A DNA stretch of 53,324 nucleotides from a virus, in the IMG/VR virus record IMGVR_UViG_3300047562_004041, positions 1-53,324 of that record; one strand, given 5' to 3'. Positions 9,579 through 18,601 of this stretch are shown here, in pieces. A model generated the notes under the pieces. It had not been told where the DNA came from and searched no databases. It was given only the letters and a program-made list of their open reading frames with translations. Numbering within the stretch: position 1 is the stretch's first letter; every line of letters starts with the position of its first letter. A program made the translations under genes and the position numbers.

Positions 9579-11915
9579 TTAGTTGAATGTCAATGTTGCC
9601 GCTCCAGTGAAAACATGATATGCATAATTGATTGTTGGAGTTGTTCCGCCATTATTTGAAGTTCCATATGTTATGGTATTCGTGCCAGTATTTGTACTAG
9701 TAGCAGCTCTGGCACCGTTAGGCGCTGGATATCTCACTACAACAATTCCTTGTCCACCACTAGCTCCAAACCTGTTGCTGCCAGGAGTTGTTCCAACTAG
9801 TGCTCTTGATACTCCACCGCCACCACCACCACCAGTAAATGCTGCTCCCCCAGTAGCATTTACTAAGTTTGTTGCTCCACTTCCACCACCATTTTGACCT
9901 GGAGCTCCTGAAGCTCCTTGGTTGGCTGCTCCTCCACCACCTCCACCAGCAAATCCACTTGTTAAACTAAGAGATGCTAATGCTGTGCCAAAAAATTGTA
10001 ATCCTCCTCTTCCAGGACCTCCAGTGCCACCGGCTGTTGCCCCATTTACTAAACTTCCTCCAGCTCCAGAATCGCCACCACCGCCACCGCCAAGTCCAAA
10101 TCCAGCTGGGTTGTGTGCTCCATTTCCACCCCTTAAACTAATGCAGCCACCGACACCGGAATTTAAATTATTTGGTCCGCCACCACCACCACCACCACCA
10201 GATTGATTATCAGTGACGCAGTTTCCACCCGCCGCAGCAACCGGTCCGATAAATAATAAACTTCCAGTTCCACCACCTCCTCCTCCAACTGCTGTAAATG
10301 GTAAAGCTACTCCACTTACTGTAACAGTTGTAGTTTGACCATTTCCTCCTCTTTGTGATGGAGAACTAGAGCCAGCACCACCACCTCCAACAGTAGCACT
10401 AATAGTTCTATTACTGCCAGGTCCTGTGAGTGTAAATGCAACTGCAGAACCTGCGCCACCACCTCCACCACCTCCTCCAGCACCACCTGGAGCTGTACCG
10501 GCATCAGAAGAAGCATAGCCTCCACCACCACCCCCACCAACATAAAATACTTCTACTGTGAGTGGATATGTGACAGTTGGTGTAGGTGGTGGTGGTACAA
10601 CTGGTGGTGGTACAACTGGTGGTGGTACAACTGGTGGTGGTACAACTGGAGGTGGTGCAGGATCTGCCTGTGTAGTGATTGACCAAACTTGCTGACTCGT
10701 AGTTCCAACTGTAGCTGTAGTAGTGACTGCTGTACTATAAGTACTAGAAGATGTTAGTCTGACTCTAATAGCATCGCCATTGATTATCTGTATTGGTGGG
10801 TCGTCATATCCTTTTATTAAAGTTCCACCAGATGGTCTTCTAACTTCATAAGAAGCCCCAGATGTAAATGTAATATCAGTGGCTAAGCCAACATTTAGAC
10901 CATTAATTACAAAGGCTTCAGCTCGATTAGCTGGATAAGCACCTGTTGTATTATATAATGTGCTTATGGCTCTGTTAGTTAACGGAGTAAAGTTACTGAT
11001 TCCAGTGGTCTCAAATACTCCAGTCACAACATTTTGCTTGAAAAATGTGAAAGTGGCAGACAGATCTAATGGTTGGGTGGTTACATTCCAAGTTGTGGAA
11101 TATGTTCCAACACCAAAATTAATTGGTTTAGTTTGACCATAATCAGAAGAAATGGTATCTAAGTTAATAATATCTCCATTTCCAATCAAAGCATTCGTTA
11201 CAGACGGAGTAATTCCGTCGATAATTATACCACCATTCCCATCTACAATTGATGCAGAAAATTTAATGTTTGGCTCAAGTCCTGTGATGGTATATGATAA
11301 TGTTGTTACGCCTACGCCAGCAAGTACATCAAGAGAACTTGGTATTATTATGGGATCGGGTACACTATCGACATCTCTAACCTGTATAATCCAGTCTTGT
11401 ACACTTGTACCAATTGAAACTACAGAAGTATATGTTGACCCAAAAACATCAGGAATTATGTCTGTAGGTAAAACACTTTGACTTAATCTTGGATTGAGTT
11501 GATCGAATGTTATTAGATTTGAATCGAATGAAGCTGGAGGGAAAATTGGAGAAGGTATAGTTCTAGATAGCCTTATAGATTGATTGTTTCTAATAAAAGT
11601 AGAATCAGTAGTAAATCTAAGACTGGGATCTAAATCTTGTGAGAAATTTGCTTGTAAAGGAAAATCATTATCAAATGCAAGAGAATTGACATTTTGGTTG
11701 TCAAATACGGAAGCAAAAAGAGAATAGGAAGCACCAGGTTCTATTGTGACTCTGAGTTGACTTTTAATCCCTGTAATTTTTACATAGTCACTATAATAGG
11801 TCAATCCAGGATCAACATCAAATAAATCAATAAAATCAAATGGATCTGGAGAACTAACTAAATTTGAACGATATGCATATTCAGATGCATTTCCTATTGC
11901 TCCTATAATTGGCAT
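9579..11915 (-). CDS. Glycine-rich adhesin with polyproline hinge (778 aa)
   Basis: Three parts can be read. Residues 1-~420 are beta-rich, with Ig-like or FN3-like sandwich character (repeated WxxxT and ITxTSGxxYEV segments). Residues ~422-445 are a PPPVV-type polyproline hinge coded by a 15-bp DNA repeat. Residues ~455-760 contain long glycine runs (blocks of 5-9 Gly separated by hydrophobic segments), the pattern of gp38-type phage adhesins that fold as polyglycine-II helices. The C-terminus ends YHVFTGAATLTFN, almost the same as the 267-aa protein at 19000-19803. This suggests a receptor-binding tip at the host surface. It starts 3 bases after the stop of the 1800-aa gene. Confidence 0.82.
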   Translation of the reverse strand: MPIIGAIGNASEYAYRSNLVSSPDPFDFIDLFDVDPGLTYYSDYVKITGIKSQLRVTIEPGASYSLFASVFDNQNVNSLAFDNDFPLQANFSQDLDPSLRFTTDSTFIRNNQSIRLSRTIPSPIFPPASFDSNLITFDQLNPRLSQSVLPTDIIPDVFGSTYTSVVSIGTSVQDWIIQVRDVDSVPDPIIIPSSLDVLAGVGVTTLSYTITGLEPNIKFSASIVDGNGGIIIDGITPSVTNALIGNGDIINLDTISSDYGQTKPINFGVGTYSTTWNVTTQPLDLSATFTFFKQNVVTGVFETTGISNFTPLTNRAISTLYNTTGAYPANRAEAFVINGLNVGLATDITFTSGASYEVRRPSGGTLIKGYDDPPIQIINGDAIRVRLTSSSTYSTAVTTTATVGTTSQQVWSITTQADPAPPPVVPPPVVPPPVVPPPVVPPPPTPTVTYPLTVEVFYVGGGGGGGYASSDAGTAPGGAGGGGGGGGAGSAVAFTLTGPGSNRTISATVGGGGAGSSSPSQRGGNGQTTTVTVSGVALPFTAVGGGGGGTGSLLFIGPVAAAGGNCVTDNQSGGGGGGGGPNNLNSGVGGCISLRGGNGAHNPAGFGLGGGGGGDSGAGGSLVNGATAGGTGGPGRGGLQFFGTALASLSLTSGFAGGGGGGAANQGASGAPGQNGGGSGATNLVNATGGAAFTGGGGGGGVSRALVGTTPGSNRFGASGGQGIVVVRYPAPNGARAATSTNTGTNTITYGTSNNGGTTPTINYAYHVFTGAATLTFN
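10588..10647 (-). repeat. Four exact 15-bp tandem repeats encoding the polyproline hinge
   Basis: The 15-mer GGTGGTGGTACAACT (plus-strand reading) occurs four times in a row at 10588, 10603, 10618 and 10633. On the coding strand each unit gives five residues (P-P-P/V-V). Exact identity makes copy-number change by slippage likely, which would alter hinge length without changing frame. Confidence 0.95.
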
Positions 11916-11918
11916 ATT

Positions 11919-14900
11919 TTATCTACCGTAAGTTGATTGTGATGCTAATATTGTATATTGATCGTTTATAGTCCCAGTTATAGATTTTCTGAGTATAACA
12001 TATGTATACACATCAATTCCATTCGGATATCCAGAAGTGTATTGTGCACCACCATAATAATAAACATTAGTGAATGGATTCCCATCAATAGTTATATTAT
12101 TATTATATCTAGCAGTTGGTCCAATAGTTGCTAAGAATGCCACTGTAATTGACTGTCCAACCTCCAGCACATCACCCAATAAAGAAGTCGGACTTCCAGT
12201 AAAGTTTATAGTCCAATCACTTGAAGATGGTCGAGTATAATAGTAAACATTATTGTCACCAAGGTAAATGTCAACTGGCTCTAATGTTGGTGCGAGAATT
12301 GGCCAATCTATATCAACTATTGTGGCTTCTTCTATAATCTCAGTTACATTTAATAGTCCTTTTACTTTCAATTTCGACTTAGAATCAGCAGTAGTACCAA
12401 TTCCAACATTTGATCCAGTATAAATTCCAACTCCAGATTGAACAACCCATGTTGATTCCAATCCACTTAGTGATGATCCATCACCATAGAATGTTCCGCT
12501 CCATATTCCAACATATCTCCCATTTGAATCTTTAACTGGAGCAAATTCTCTCCATTGATTTTGGTTGGTAAACATCCAACCTGCAGATCCACCTTCATTT
12601 GGATTTGAATTAAATTCAATATCTCCTGCGTTTCCAATCAAAGTTGGAGTGGAAATCCCAACAGTAATTCTTCTAGATACATTTGCAGAACCCTGCAAGA
12701 ATAGAGAATTGACTTCAACTCCCTTATCGGAGGTTGAAGTTATTTTGTTGCTAAACACAACTGGACCATCAAACTTAGAAATAATATCTTTCCCAACTCC
12801 ACCTTCAATTTTAATAGACTTTCTTATGCTAATTTCTGATGTTGAAATGAGATCAACTTTATCTGATGTTAAGTCTTCGCCAGTTACAGTAGGAATTGGC
12901 GCATCATATATTTCTTCTTGTCCAGTTGCTGAACTTATTTTTTTATTTCCAATATAAAAATCACCATCATTATTCATTCCAGTAAATACTGTAATTCCAC
13001 CATCAGATTTAAATGATTGTGAGAGTAGCTCTTCTTGTGGTGAAATTAATCTATCTTGTGAGTCAGGGAGTGATGTAGAATAATTTCCTGGTCCAAATCC
13101 AACATATTCAAATGTATGTCCAGATGCTCTTAGAATTGAGTGCCTTCTAAACTCAATTGGAATTGGTGATACTTTTCTAACTACCGCACCAGACAAATGA
13201 GTCTCAATTACACTACCCAGTACACCCCTAATTACAGGAATAATATTAGAATTTACAGTAGAAGATATCTTAACAATCTCATTATCAATCAATAAGAAAT
13301 CACCAATCTTAAGTCCAGTATTTACTGCATTATTGATTGTAATTGTTGTGTTCGATAGAAGGACATTCGCTCCAAGAGTTCTTGTATTTCCATCATAAAT
13401 TGGGATCAATCTTGAACTAACTTTTTCATTTTCAGCAGAGATTGAACCAAAATTAGATGAATATGTATGAGGATATGAGTATATTGAAGATAATGTTGTA
13501 TTAGTTGTAGTGGTAAATCCAATATTCAACTCAAAAGAGGTCAAACTATTAATTTTTGATACGATAAAATCTTGATTATATTGTGATAATGTACTACTAT
13601 AAAGTCTAATTTTTGAATTTACTTTAAGACCATGTGCAGTTGTAGTGGTAACAATTCCAGTTGTAGCCTCTACAGGATGTAACAACGATGATACTAACAG
13701 CGATTTTGGTCCAAGTTCAGAAATTAAATTCGATGTAGAGGTTAATGTTGAAATTCCATTTGTAACTACATTTGAAATGTTGTTGGAAGAAATTACATCT
13801 ATAGATCTACTTGTTGTGATTCCACTAATTCTATAGAGATTATTATATCCTAGTATGGAATCTTCTTTGATTCCATCTACAAAGATCGTATCATCAATCG
13901 AATCATTGATATTATCGACTCTAACAACACCAATCACATGTGAGCCTGTAGTTGCAACCCCAACAACAGATAGTGTATTTCCTATTCCATAAGCACTACC
14001 TGGATTGATAACTTTTACATTGGAAATTGCGCCAGAGTTTACTCTAATGACTGCACTTGCTCCTTCACCAACAGTTGATCCAGCAAATCCAACCAAACGA
14101 GCGTTGTAAAGATCTCCAGTAAACCCAGCAATTGGACCATATGCACTTCCAGCATCAACAATACTGAGTCTAGTAATTCCATTTAGTCCATGATCAACAT
14201 CAGTATATATTGTATGTGATGTTCCAGATAATGATCTAATATTTGTTATATTGAATGTAGATTTGAAATCAGTTCTAAATTTCTCAAAGGTTTCTTTTGT
14301 AATGCTATTTTGTGTATCATCAATTACAACTTGTCCAATTGTATCTGATAGAGCATATGAAGTTGTAGACTTTGGATCAGATATTGGATAATCTCTATTT
14401 TCTTGTGGATATAAGTATTGAACTGGCTGAGTGAATTTTAGATCCGAAAATTCAACTACATTAGGGGAGTTGGAAGAATTCAAAACAATCAAATGATATA
14501 TTCCATCCTGTATATTTTGAATATAAGGTTGAATTTCTTGTGTTCTATAAATTATATAAGTTTGATTATATCTTTTACGACTAAAATATGGTAAGGAAGT
14601 GTCTCTAGAGGAAGTATTGTTTAAAAATGTTCCAGGAGATTTAGTAGTATCAAATGTAAATTCAATTGAACTTGGTACAGAAGTTACTGTATAGAGTCCA
14701 TTATATCCAGAATCGTATTCTGCATCAACATTATCGGATGAAGATACTTGTTGAATTTTTACTTGCGATCCAATCGAAAGATTGTGAGGAACTTCTGATG
14801 TTATTGTTACAACTCCACCAGAGAATGTTGCATTTGAAATGATCCTTATATTTTTTATGTTGTCTACTCTAGTCAACACATTGGTGTCAAAATCAAATTG

Positions 14901-17321
14901 AGATGACAATTCAAAATTAGACCCTATATTACTACTAGATTCTTGGATAACATATCCATCTAATGGTGGTCTTGCTTTTGTTTGTGAATCTTTAGGGATA
15001 ACATATCTAAATTTAAATATCTTATCATCCAAACTTCTTGTATCAACAGTTCTTTTAATGTAAGTTCTTGGAGTCACATCAAATGAATATGTTGATAGAG
15101 CGTTCCAAATTGGATTTGCACTCTGTACTTTCAAGTACCATTGTAGATTGGTGGGATCCCATTGCACTGGATGTCCAGGATCTCCTGAATTTTTATCAGA
15201 AACTCTACTAACAATTTTTAAATTCCCAGTTTCGATACTATAAATTGTTATGGCAGAATTTACATTAGCTCCATTTATTGCATCATTAAAAGTCTTAGCT
15301 AATCTAATCTGATTTTCCCCAAGAGAAGTAAATGTCGAATTCGTAATTACATAGTATAACTTATTATTTTCAATTCCGCTTGGTAGAGATCCATCTGAGC
15401 TTAGTATTCTTACAGATTCTCCGTTGATGAAATTGTGATTTTCAGTTAAAGTTATAGTGTTAGTATTAATTTCATTACTAATTCCATCTATTTTCTTTTT
15501 AACTTTAGCCGTTTTTTCATAGCTTGTTTGTGTGGTGCCTTGCATGACAATTGTAGCACCATACTCTTGGCCAGATAGCAGTACATTTAAGGTATCATTA
15601 GGCTTTGCTCCAATTCTATACCCATCGACAACAATTTGTGGTCTGACAGATTCATTTAATTGATTATAAAGATATAATCTATCTGAACTACCAACCAATA
15701 TGGTCTTGGCCTTATCAATAGAATTAAACTCGATAAAGGGAGATATTATTGTTTCTTGTGATCCTATTCTTTGTGGTGGTATAATATGTGTAATGTATCC
15801 AACATCATCTCGTGCAAATGAATCTTCTCTATATCCTCTAGCAACTAGTGACTTTGCACCAAAGTTGGAGTTCGAGTTGGTGATGGATTGATCTCCACCT
15901 GATTCAGCAACAAAATGCTCAGCATAACCAATAGCAAAAATTGATACAGCCTGAATAATTGCATCATTACTCGCTTTTACATGGTAATTTAAATAATTGC
16001 TTTTATATCTTGATCTAGAATTTGAATATAAGTTTGCAGTTGATGAATTAGTTCTATCTTCATATAATCCAGTCACTGGATTATAAATCACAAAAGCATT
16101 ACTATCTTTTTGTAGGGAAATTCCCGTAAACTGTGCAACTACAATACTCTTAAATCCATCTGCTTTCCTTCCATCCGCATGTAATCCAGACATTCCATAT
16201 ACCGAACGCAATGAAATATTAAAGATATATGGAGAAGCAGATGTCACTGTATCAACTACAACACTCAATGTTCCACCAGATCCACCATTTGTGATTACTG
16301 GTGCAACAGAAACATTGTATTGAATTTTATTCAAATCGACAACGGCAGAAACAACATATTGTCCATTGTAACCTTCTGTCAATACTCCGTCTATACGAAT
16401 GGGAGTATCTACCTGTAAATCGGGAGCATCTTCATCTAGTGTTACTGTAACTTTAGTTCCACTTGAAGTGATGCTAGTAATTCCAATTTGATTTCCTTTG
16501 GACCCTACAATTCGATATTCATCAATTTTTGGTTGAATGTCAATTGTATTTGGGTAAGTGGGTTCAATTCTTCTTCCACTTGAGTCACCATATGCGATAC
16601 TAATTTTTTCATAGTACATTTCAAGATCAGTTCTATCGAATGTACCAATATCTAAATCAACTTTATTCACACCATCTGCATATTCAAATGCAGTCAATTT
16701 GTGGTGAGAAAAATTAGGAACTGCTTTTGCAATCGAATAGTTATAGAAGCATTGTCCATTAGGATCAGCATCAAAAACTGTAAATTGCCACAGATAACAT
16801 GCACCAGTGACTCTAAATATCGCAGATCTATCAATTAAATCATTAGTTGGATCTGGAACATATTTTGGACGAATCTTTGTCTTACGAAGATCCATTCCAA
16901 CTATAGAGGTTCCTCTGGGAATTATGACCCCACCATTGACTGAATTTAGTTTATATAACTCATTATTGTCAGTAGTAATATCAAAATTACTTTGAGCTGA
17001 GAACTGAGTAAAATCTGTTGTAGTAGATCCGTTTCTAAAAAGAAAATTAGAACCATTGGGAATTAATCCAGGACGATTGTCAATTATGTGGTCTCCTGGA
17101 TATAGTAAAATACTAGTATTTCCAAATTTATCGTTATCTTGTCCAGGTAAATATGAAAATCTAGCTGCCTCTATCAAAGCTCTTTGAAGAGTTTTAAATG
17201 GTCGAGCAAGAGAAGTGCCAGTGTTCTCAATTGCATCTGTAGCATCTAGTGCATTAGGATCAACATATATTATATTGCCTCTAATACTACGAATAAAATT
17301 CTCTAGGCGACTTAATCCCAT
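11919..17321 (-). CDS. Giant structural protein, probable beta-helical fibre or whisker (1800 aa)
   Basis: Begins MGLSRLENFIRSIRGNIIYV, followed by a pectin-lyase-like passage (RPFKTLQRALIEAARFSY, then SILLYPGDHIIDNRPG) well known from very large virion proteins of T4-like cyanophages. The middle (~250-1400) consists of diverged beta repeats with ITSxGTxVTVTL-like strands and isolated GSAYG motifs. Residues ~1560-1700 resemble fibre shafts (VGISTPTLIGNAGDIEFNSNPNEGG; GSNVGIGTTAD). The last ~120 residues form a compact beta domain. A T4-type late promoter (17350-17357) and the ribosome site AAGGAAC precede the ATG. It is the first gene of the late block reading down to the left edge. A fibre or baseplate-appended role is inferred; no enzyme motif is seen. 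Confidence 0.82.
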   Translation of the reverse strand: MGLSRLENFIRSIRGNIIYVDPNALDATDAIENTGTSLARPFKTLQRALIEAARFSYLPGQDNDKFGNTSILLYPGDHIIDNRPGLIPNGSNFLFRNGSTTTDFTQFSAQSNFDITTDNNELYKLNSVNGGVIIPRGTSIVGMDLRKTKIRPKYVPDPTNDLIDRSAIFRVTGACYLWQFTVFDADPNGQCFYNYSIAKAVPNFSHHKLTAFEYADGVNKVDLDIGTFDRTDLEMYYEKISIAYGDSSGRRIEPTYPNTIDIQPKIDEYRIVGSKGNQIGITSITSSGTKVTVTLDEDAPDLQVDTPIRIDGVLTEGYNGQYVVSAVVDLNKIQYNVSVAPVITNGGSGGTLSVVVDTVTSASPYIFNISLRSVYGMSGLHADGRKADGFKSIVVAQFTGISLQKDSNAFVIYNPVTGLYEDRTNSSTANLYSNSRSRYKSNYLNYHVKASNDAIIQAVSIFAIGYAEHFVAESGGDQSITNSNSNFGAKSLVARGYREDSFARDDVGYITHIIPPQRIGSQETIISPFIEFNSIDKAKTILVGSSDRLYLYNQLNESVRPQIVVDGYRIGAKPNDTLNVLLSGQEYGATIVMQGTTQTSYEKTAKVKKKIDGISNEINTNTITLTENHNFINGESVRILSSDGSLPSGIENNKLYYVITNSTFTSLGENQIRLAKTFNDAINGANVNSAITIYSIETGNLKIVSRVSDKNSGDPGHPVQWDPTNLQWYLKVQSANPIWNALSTYSFDVTPRTYIKRTVDTRSLDDKIFKFRYVIPKDSQTKARPPLDGYVIQESSSNIGSNFELSSQFDFDTNVLTRVDNIKNIRIISNATFSGGVVTITSEVPHNLSIGSQVKIQQVSSSDNVDAEYDSGYNGLYTVTSVPSSIEFTFDTTKSPGTFLNNTSSRDTSLPYFSRKRYNQTYIIYRTQEIQPYIQNIQDGIYHLIVLNSSNSPNVVEFSDLKFTQPVQYLYPQENRDYPISDPKSTTSYALSDTIGQVVIDDTQNSITKETFEKFRTDFKSTFNITNIRSLSGTSHTIYTDVDHGLNGITRLSIVDAGSAYGPIAGFTGDLYNARLVGFAGSTVGEGASAVIRVNSGAISNVKVINPGSAYGIGNTLSVVGVATTGSHVIGVVRVDNINDSIDDTIFVDGIKEDSILGYNNLYRISGITTSRSIDVISSNNISNVVTNGISTLTSTSNLISELGPKSLLVSSLLHPVEATTGIVTTTTAHGLKVNSKIRLYSSTLSQYNQDFIVSKINSLTSFELNIGFTTTTNTTLSSIYSYPHTYSSNFGSISAENEKVSSRLIPIYDGNTRTLGANVLLSNTTITINNAVNTGLKIGDFLLIDNEIVKISSTVNSNIIPVIRGVLGSVIETHLSGAVVRKVSPIPIEFRRHSILRASGHTFEYVGFGPGNYSTSLPDSQDRLISPQEELLSQSFKSDGGITVFTGMNNDGDFYIGNKKISSATGQEEIYDAPIPTVTGEDLTSDKVDLISTSEISIRKSIKIEGGVGKDIISKFDGPVVFSNKITSTSDKGVEVNSLFLQGSANVSRRITVGISTPTLIGNAGDIEFNSNPNEGGSAGWMFTNQNQWREFAPVKDSNGRYVGIWSGTFYGDGSSLSGLESTWVVQSGVGIYTGSNVGIGTTADSKSKLKVKGLLNVTEIIEEATIVDIDWPILAPTLEPVDIYLGDNNVYYYTRPSSSDWTINFTGSPTSLLGDVLEVGQSITVAFLATIGPTARYNNNITIDGNPFTNVYYYGGAQYTSGYPNGIDVYTYVILRKSITGTINDQYTILASQSTYGR

Positions 17322-17349
17322 CTTATTTTTTTATGAGTTCCTTATGACT

Positions 17350-17357
17350 TATTTATC
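17350..17357 (-). promoter_or_regulatory. T4-type late promoter (GATAAATA)
   Basis: Minus-strand GATAAATA lies 28 bases upstream of the ATG at 17321, with a ribosome site in between. It is in the gap between the early-type small-gene island and the 1800-aa structural gene, where late transcription has to restart. Confidence 0.7.
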
Positions 17358-17379
17358 ATAAGAAAAAAGAATAAGATGA

Positions 17380-17547
17380 TTATTTTTCTTTACTCATCAT
17401 GTATTCTACGGTGGTTGCAACATCATTCATTGCAGCACGAAGGTCTGGTCGTTGGCCAGATTCTTGTCTTATGATAGTCCTAGAGCTATCAGTGAGAGTC
17501 CAGCGCCACTGCTTCATTCCCTCACAATACCAGAGCTTAATGTTCAT
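17380..17547 (-). CDS. Conserved small phage protein (55 aa)
   Basis: Start placed at the internal ATG (MNIKLWYCEGMKQWRWTLTD); a longer frame upstream would overlap most of the preceding gene. The CEGMxQWRWTLTD core is familiar from small proteins in marine T4-like phages. No function is known to me and no catalytic or membrane motif is visible. It overlaps the previous gene by 11 bases and is last in the island served by the promoter at 18573-18601. Confidence 0.7.
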   Translation of the reverse strand: MNIKLWYCEGMKQWRWTLTDSSRTIIRQESGQRPDLRAAMNDVATTVEYMMSKEK

Positions 17548-17695
17548 TTTTGAAATATTCGAGTTCGACCCAGTTAAGGAGTGTTTGGAATGCTGTGATG
17601 GAAGCATCCGTACAATTATCGTCCTTTAGTTTTTGAACATAATATTCGAGAGCCTCGATGGCCATTTCGCGGTCTTTTTGTGAAATTAATGACAT
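17537..17695 (-). CDS. Small helical hypothetical protein (52 aa)
   Basis: Start placed at ATG 17695 (MSLISQKDREMAIEALEYYV); the longer frame from 17725 would begin inside the tRNA-Thr gene. It is predicted to be almost wholly alpha-helical (EALEYYVQKLKDD, then ASITAFQTLLNWVELEYF). No recognised function. It lies directly downstream of tRNA-Thr and overlaps the next small gene, so tRNA and mRNA are probably cut from one transcript. Confidence 0.68.
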   Translation of the reverse strand: MSLISQKDREMAIEALEYYVQKLKDDNCTDASITAFQTLLNWVELEYFKNEH

Positions 17696-17715
17696 TTGGA
17701 GTTTTATAGAACTCA

Positions 17716-17789
17716 AGCCCCCCATCGGACTCGAACCGATGGCCGCCGCTTTACAAAAGCGGTGCTCTATCCAACTGAGCTAGAGAGGC
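17716..17789 (-). tRNA. tRNA-Thr (anticodon UGU)
   Basis: A full 74-base cloverleaf reads on the minus strand: acceptor GCCTCTC pairing with GGGGGGC (two G-U), D arm GCTC/GAGC with GTTGG in the loop, anticodon stem CCGCT/AGCGG around TTTGTAA (anticodon TGT), five-base variable loop, T stem ATCGG/CCGAT with TTCGAGT. Discriminator is U; CCA is not encoded. It would read ACA codons, which suit an A/T-rich genome. Confidence 0.95.
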
Positions 17790-17791
17790 AT

Positions 17792-18061
17792 TTAATCAGT
17801 AGGTAACATTTCTGGATTTTCAAGATCCAATTCAAACATAAGAGGGTGACATTCTTCTAACATCAAATAATATGATGTTTGATAAAGATCTTCTGGTTCA
17901 AATCTTCTTTCGTTGTCTGCTAATTCAATTAGTTCTAAGTCGAAAAGACCATCATCAGGAACATCATCAAAAGTGAATGGAATTTGGTTTATGAAATACA
18001 TCAGAACAATTTGTGCTCCTCTATTATACCAAACATATCTGGTATCGATTCTGTACTTCAT
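17792..18061 (-). CDS. Hypothetical acidic protein between two tRNA genes (89 aa)
   Basis: Begins MKYRIDTRYVWYNRG and has an acidic, Glu/Asp-rich second half (FELDLENPEMLPTD at the end). No signal, membrane segment or recognised domain. It is placed exactly between tRNA-Leu (45 bases upstream) and tRNA-Thr (2 bases downstream), so the whole island is likely one transcript processed at the tRNAs. Coding character looks genuine; function unknown. Confidence 0.7.
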   Translation of the reverse strand: MKYRIDTRYVWYNRGAQIVLMYFINQIPFTFDDVPDDGLFDLELIELADNERRFEPEDLYQTSYYLMLEECHPLMFELDLENPEMLPTD

Positions 18062-18105
18062 AGGATTGTTCCTATTACTTTTGTTTATTTAGAGGTTAAA
18101 CCTGA

Positions 18106-18179
18106 TAGGCGTGGTCGGATTCGAACCGACACTTTATTGATTTTAAGTCAATTTTCTCTGCCTGTTGGAATACACGCCC
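18106..18179 (-). tRNA. tRNA-Leu (anticodon UAA) with a short variable loop
   Basis: A minus-strand 74-base fold: acceptor GGGCGTG/CACGCCT (first pair G-U), anticodon stem ATTGA/TCAAT around CTTAAAA (anticodon TAA), T stem GTCGG/CCGAC with TTCGAAT, discriminator A, no encoded CCA. The anticodon and discriminator A fit leucine. The variable region is only five bases, although bacterial Leu tRNAs normally have a long variable arm, and the D stem (around TTCC/GAGA) is weak. It is called Leu by anticodon; charging identity is less certain. Confidence 0.85.
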
Positions 18180-18187
18180 ATAAAAAC

Positions 18188-18367
18188 TCAAAAAAGATTG
18201 AGTTGACTACCTGATTCTACCACATAAGTAGCAGGATGTAAAGTACAGTATTCATTAAATGTAATCTTCATTTCCTTGTTAGTAAGATTACAGTTTTTTG
18301 CTGCGGTTGGAATGTTCCACTTTGCAGTGAAAAGCATTTCCATTGATTCTCTTGTTTCTGGTCTCAT
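18188..18367 (-). CDS. Conserved small protein MRPETRESMEML type (59 aa)
   Basis: Reads from ATG 18367 to TGA 18188. Start MRPETRESMEMLFTAKWN, a middle with PTAAKNCNLTNKEMK and end SQLNLF. This pattern (AAKNCNLT, then ...LHPATY) matches a short protein I know from many T4-like cyanophages, where it has no assigned function; it may be a helix-turn-helix-like fold (inference). It overlaps the upstream gene stop by 4 bases (ATGA) and ends 8 bases before tRNA-Leu. Confidence 0.75.
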   Translation of the reverse strand: MRPETRESMEMLFTAKWNIPTAAKNCNLTNKEMKITFNEYCTLHPATYVVESGSQLNLF

Positions 18368-18546
18368 AAGGGACTTACATAAGACAGAGTATCTTCATCA
18401 ACTGTCGAACGAACAAACTCTAGCACATTCATAAATTCTTGTACTGTCTCACAGGACACTTGCTTTTCTGTCCCTTCACTTGAATATAGGTAAACAATTC
18501 GCTTGATGGGATCAATTACACACCTTGACAGATATTCGTCTTGCAT
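18364..18546 (-). CDS. Small hypothetical protein, first gene of the early-type island (60 aa)
   Basis: Begins MQDEYLSRCVIDPIKRIVYLY, mixed alpha/beta with an acidic C-terminal half (STVDEDTLSYVSPL). No motif recognised. Its ATG lies ~20 bases downstream of the predicted start of transcription from the promoter at 18573-18601, and its stop overlaps the next ATG. Function unknown; probably expressed early with the two tRNAs. Confidence 0.7.
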   Translation of the reverse strand: MQDEYLSRCVIDPIKRIVYLYSSEGTEKQVSCETVQEFMNVLEFVRSTVDEDTLSYVSPL

Positions 18547-18572
18547 TCGATTCGTTTCGTGATTGCCCAGGT

Positions 18573-18601
18573 ATCATACCACGGTGAAATGGGAATGTCA
18601 A
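18573..18601 (-). promoter_or_regulatory. Sigma70-like promoter TTGACA-17-TATGAT
   Basis: Minus strand: -35 TTGACA (18596-18601), exactly 17 bases, then -10 TATGAT (18573-18578) preceded by TGG. The -35 box overlaps the stop codon region of the late gene at 18598-18987. It is well placed to drive the small-gene and tRNA island at 17380-18546. Confidence 0.85.

Noticed and set aside
9628-11481. Pro-rich plus-strand open frames opposite the glycine-rich adhesin
   Set aside because: Antisense of glycine codons gives proline runs; the minus-strand frame has the continuous protein.
17984-18214. Plus-strand 76-aa open frame
   Set aside because: It covers tRNA-Leu in antisense and has no start signal.
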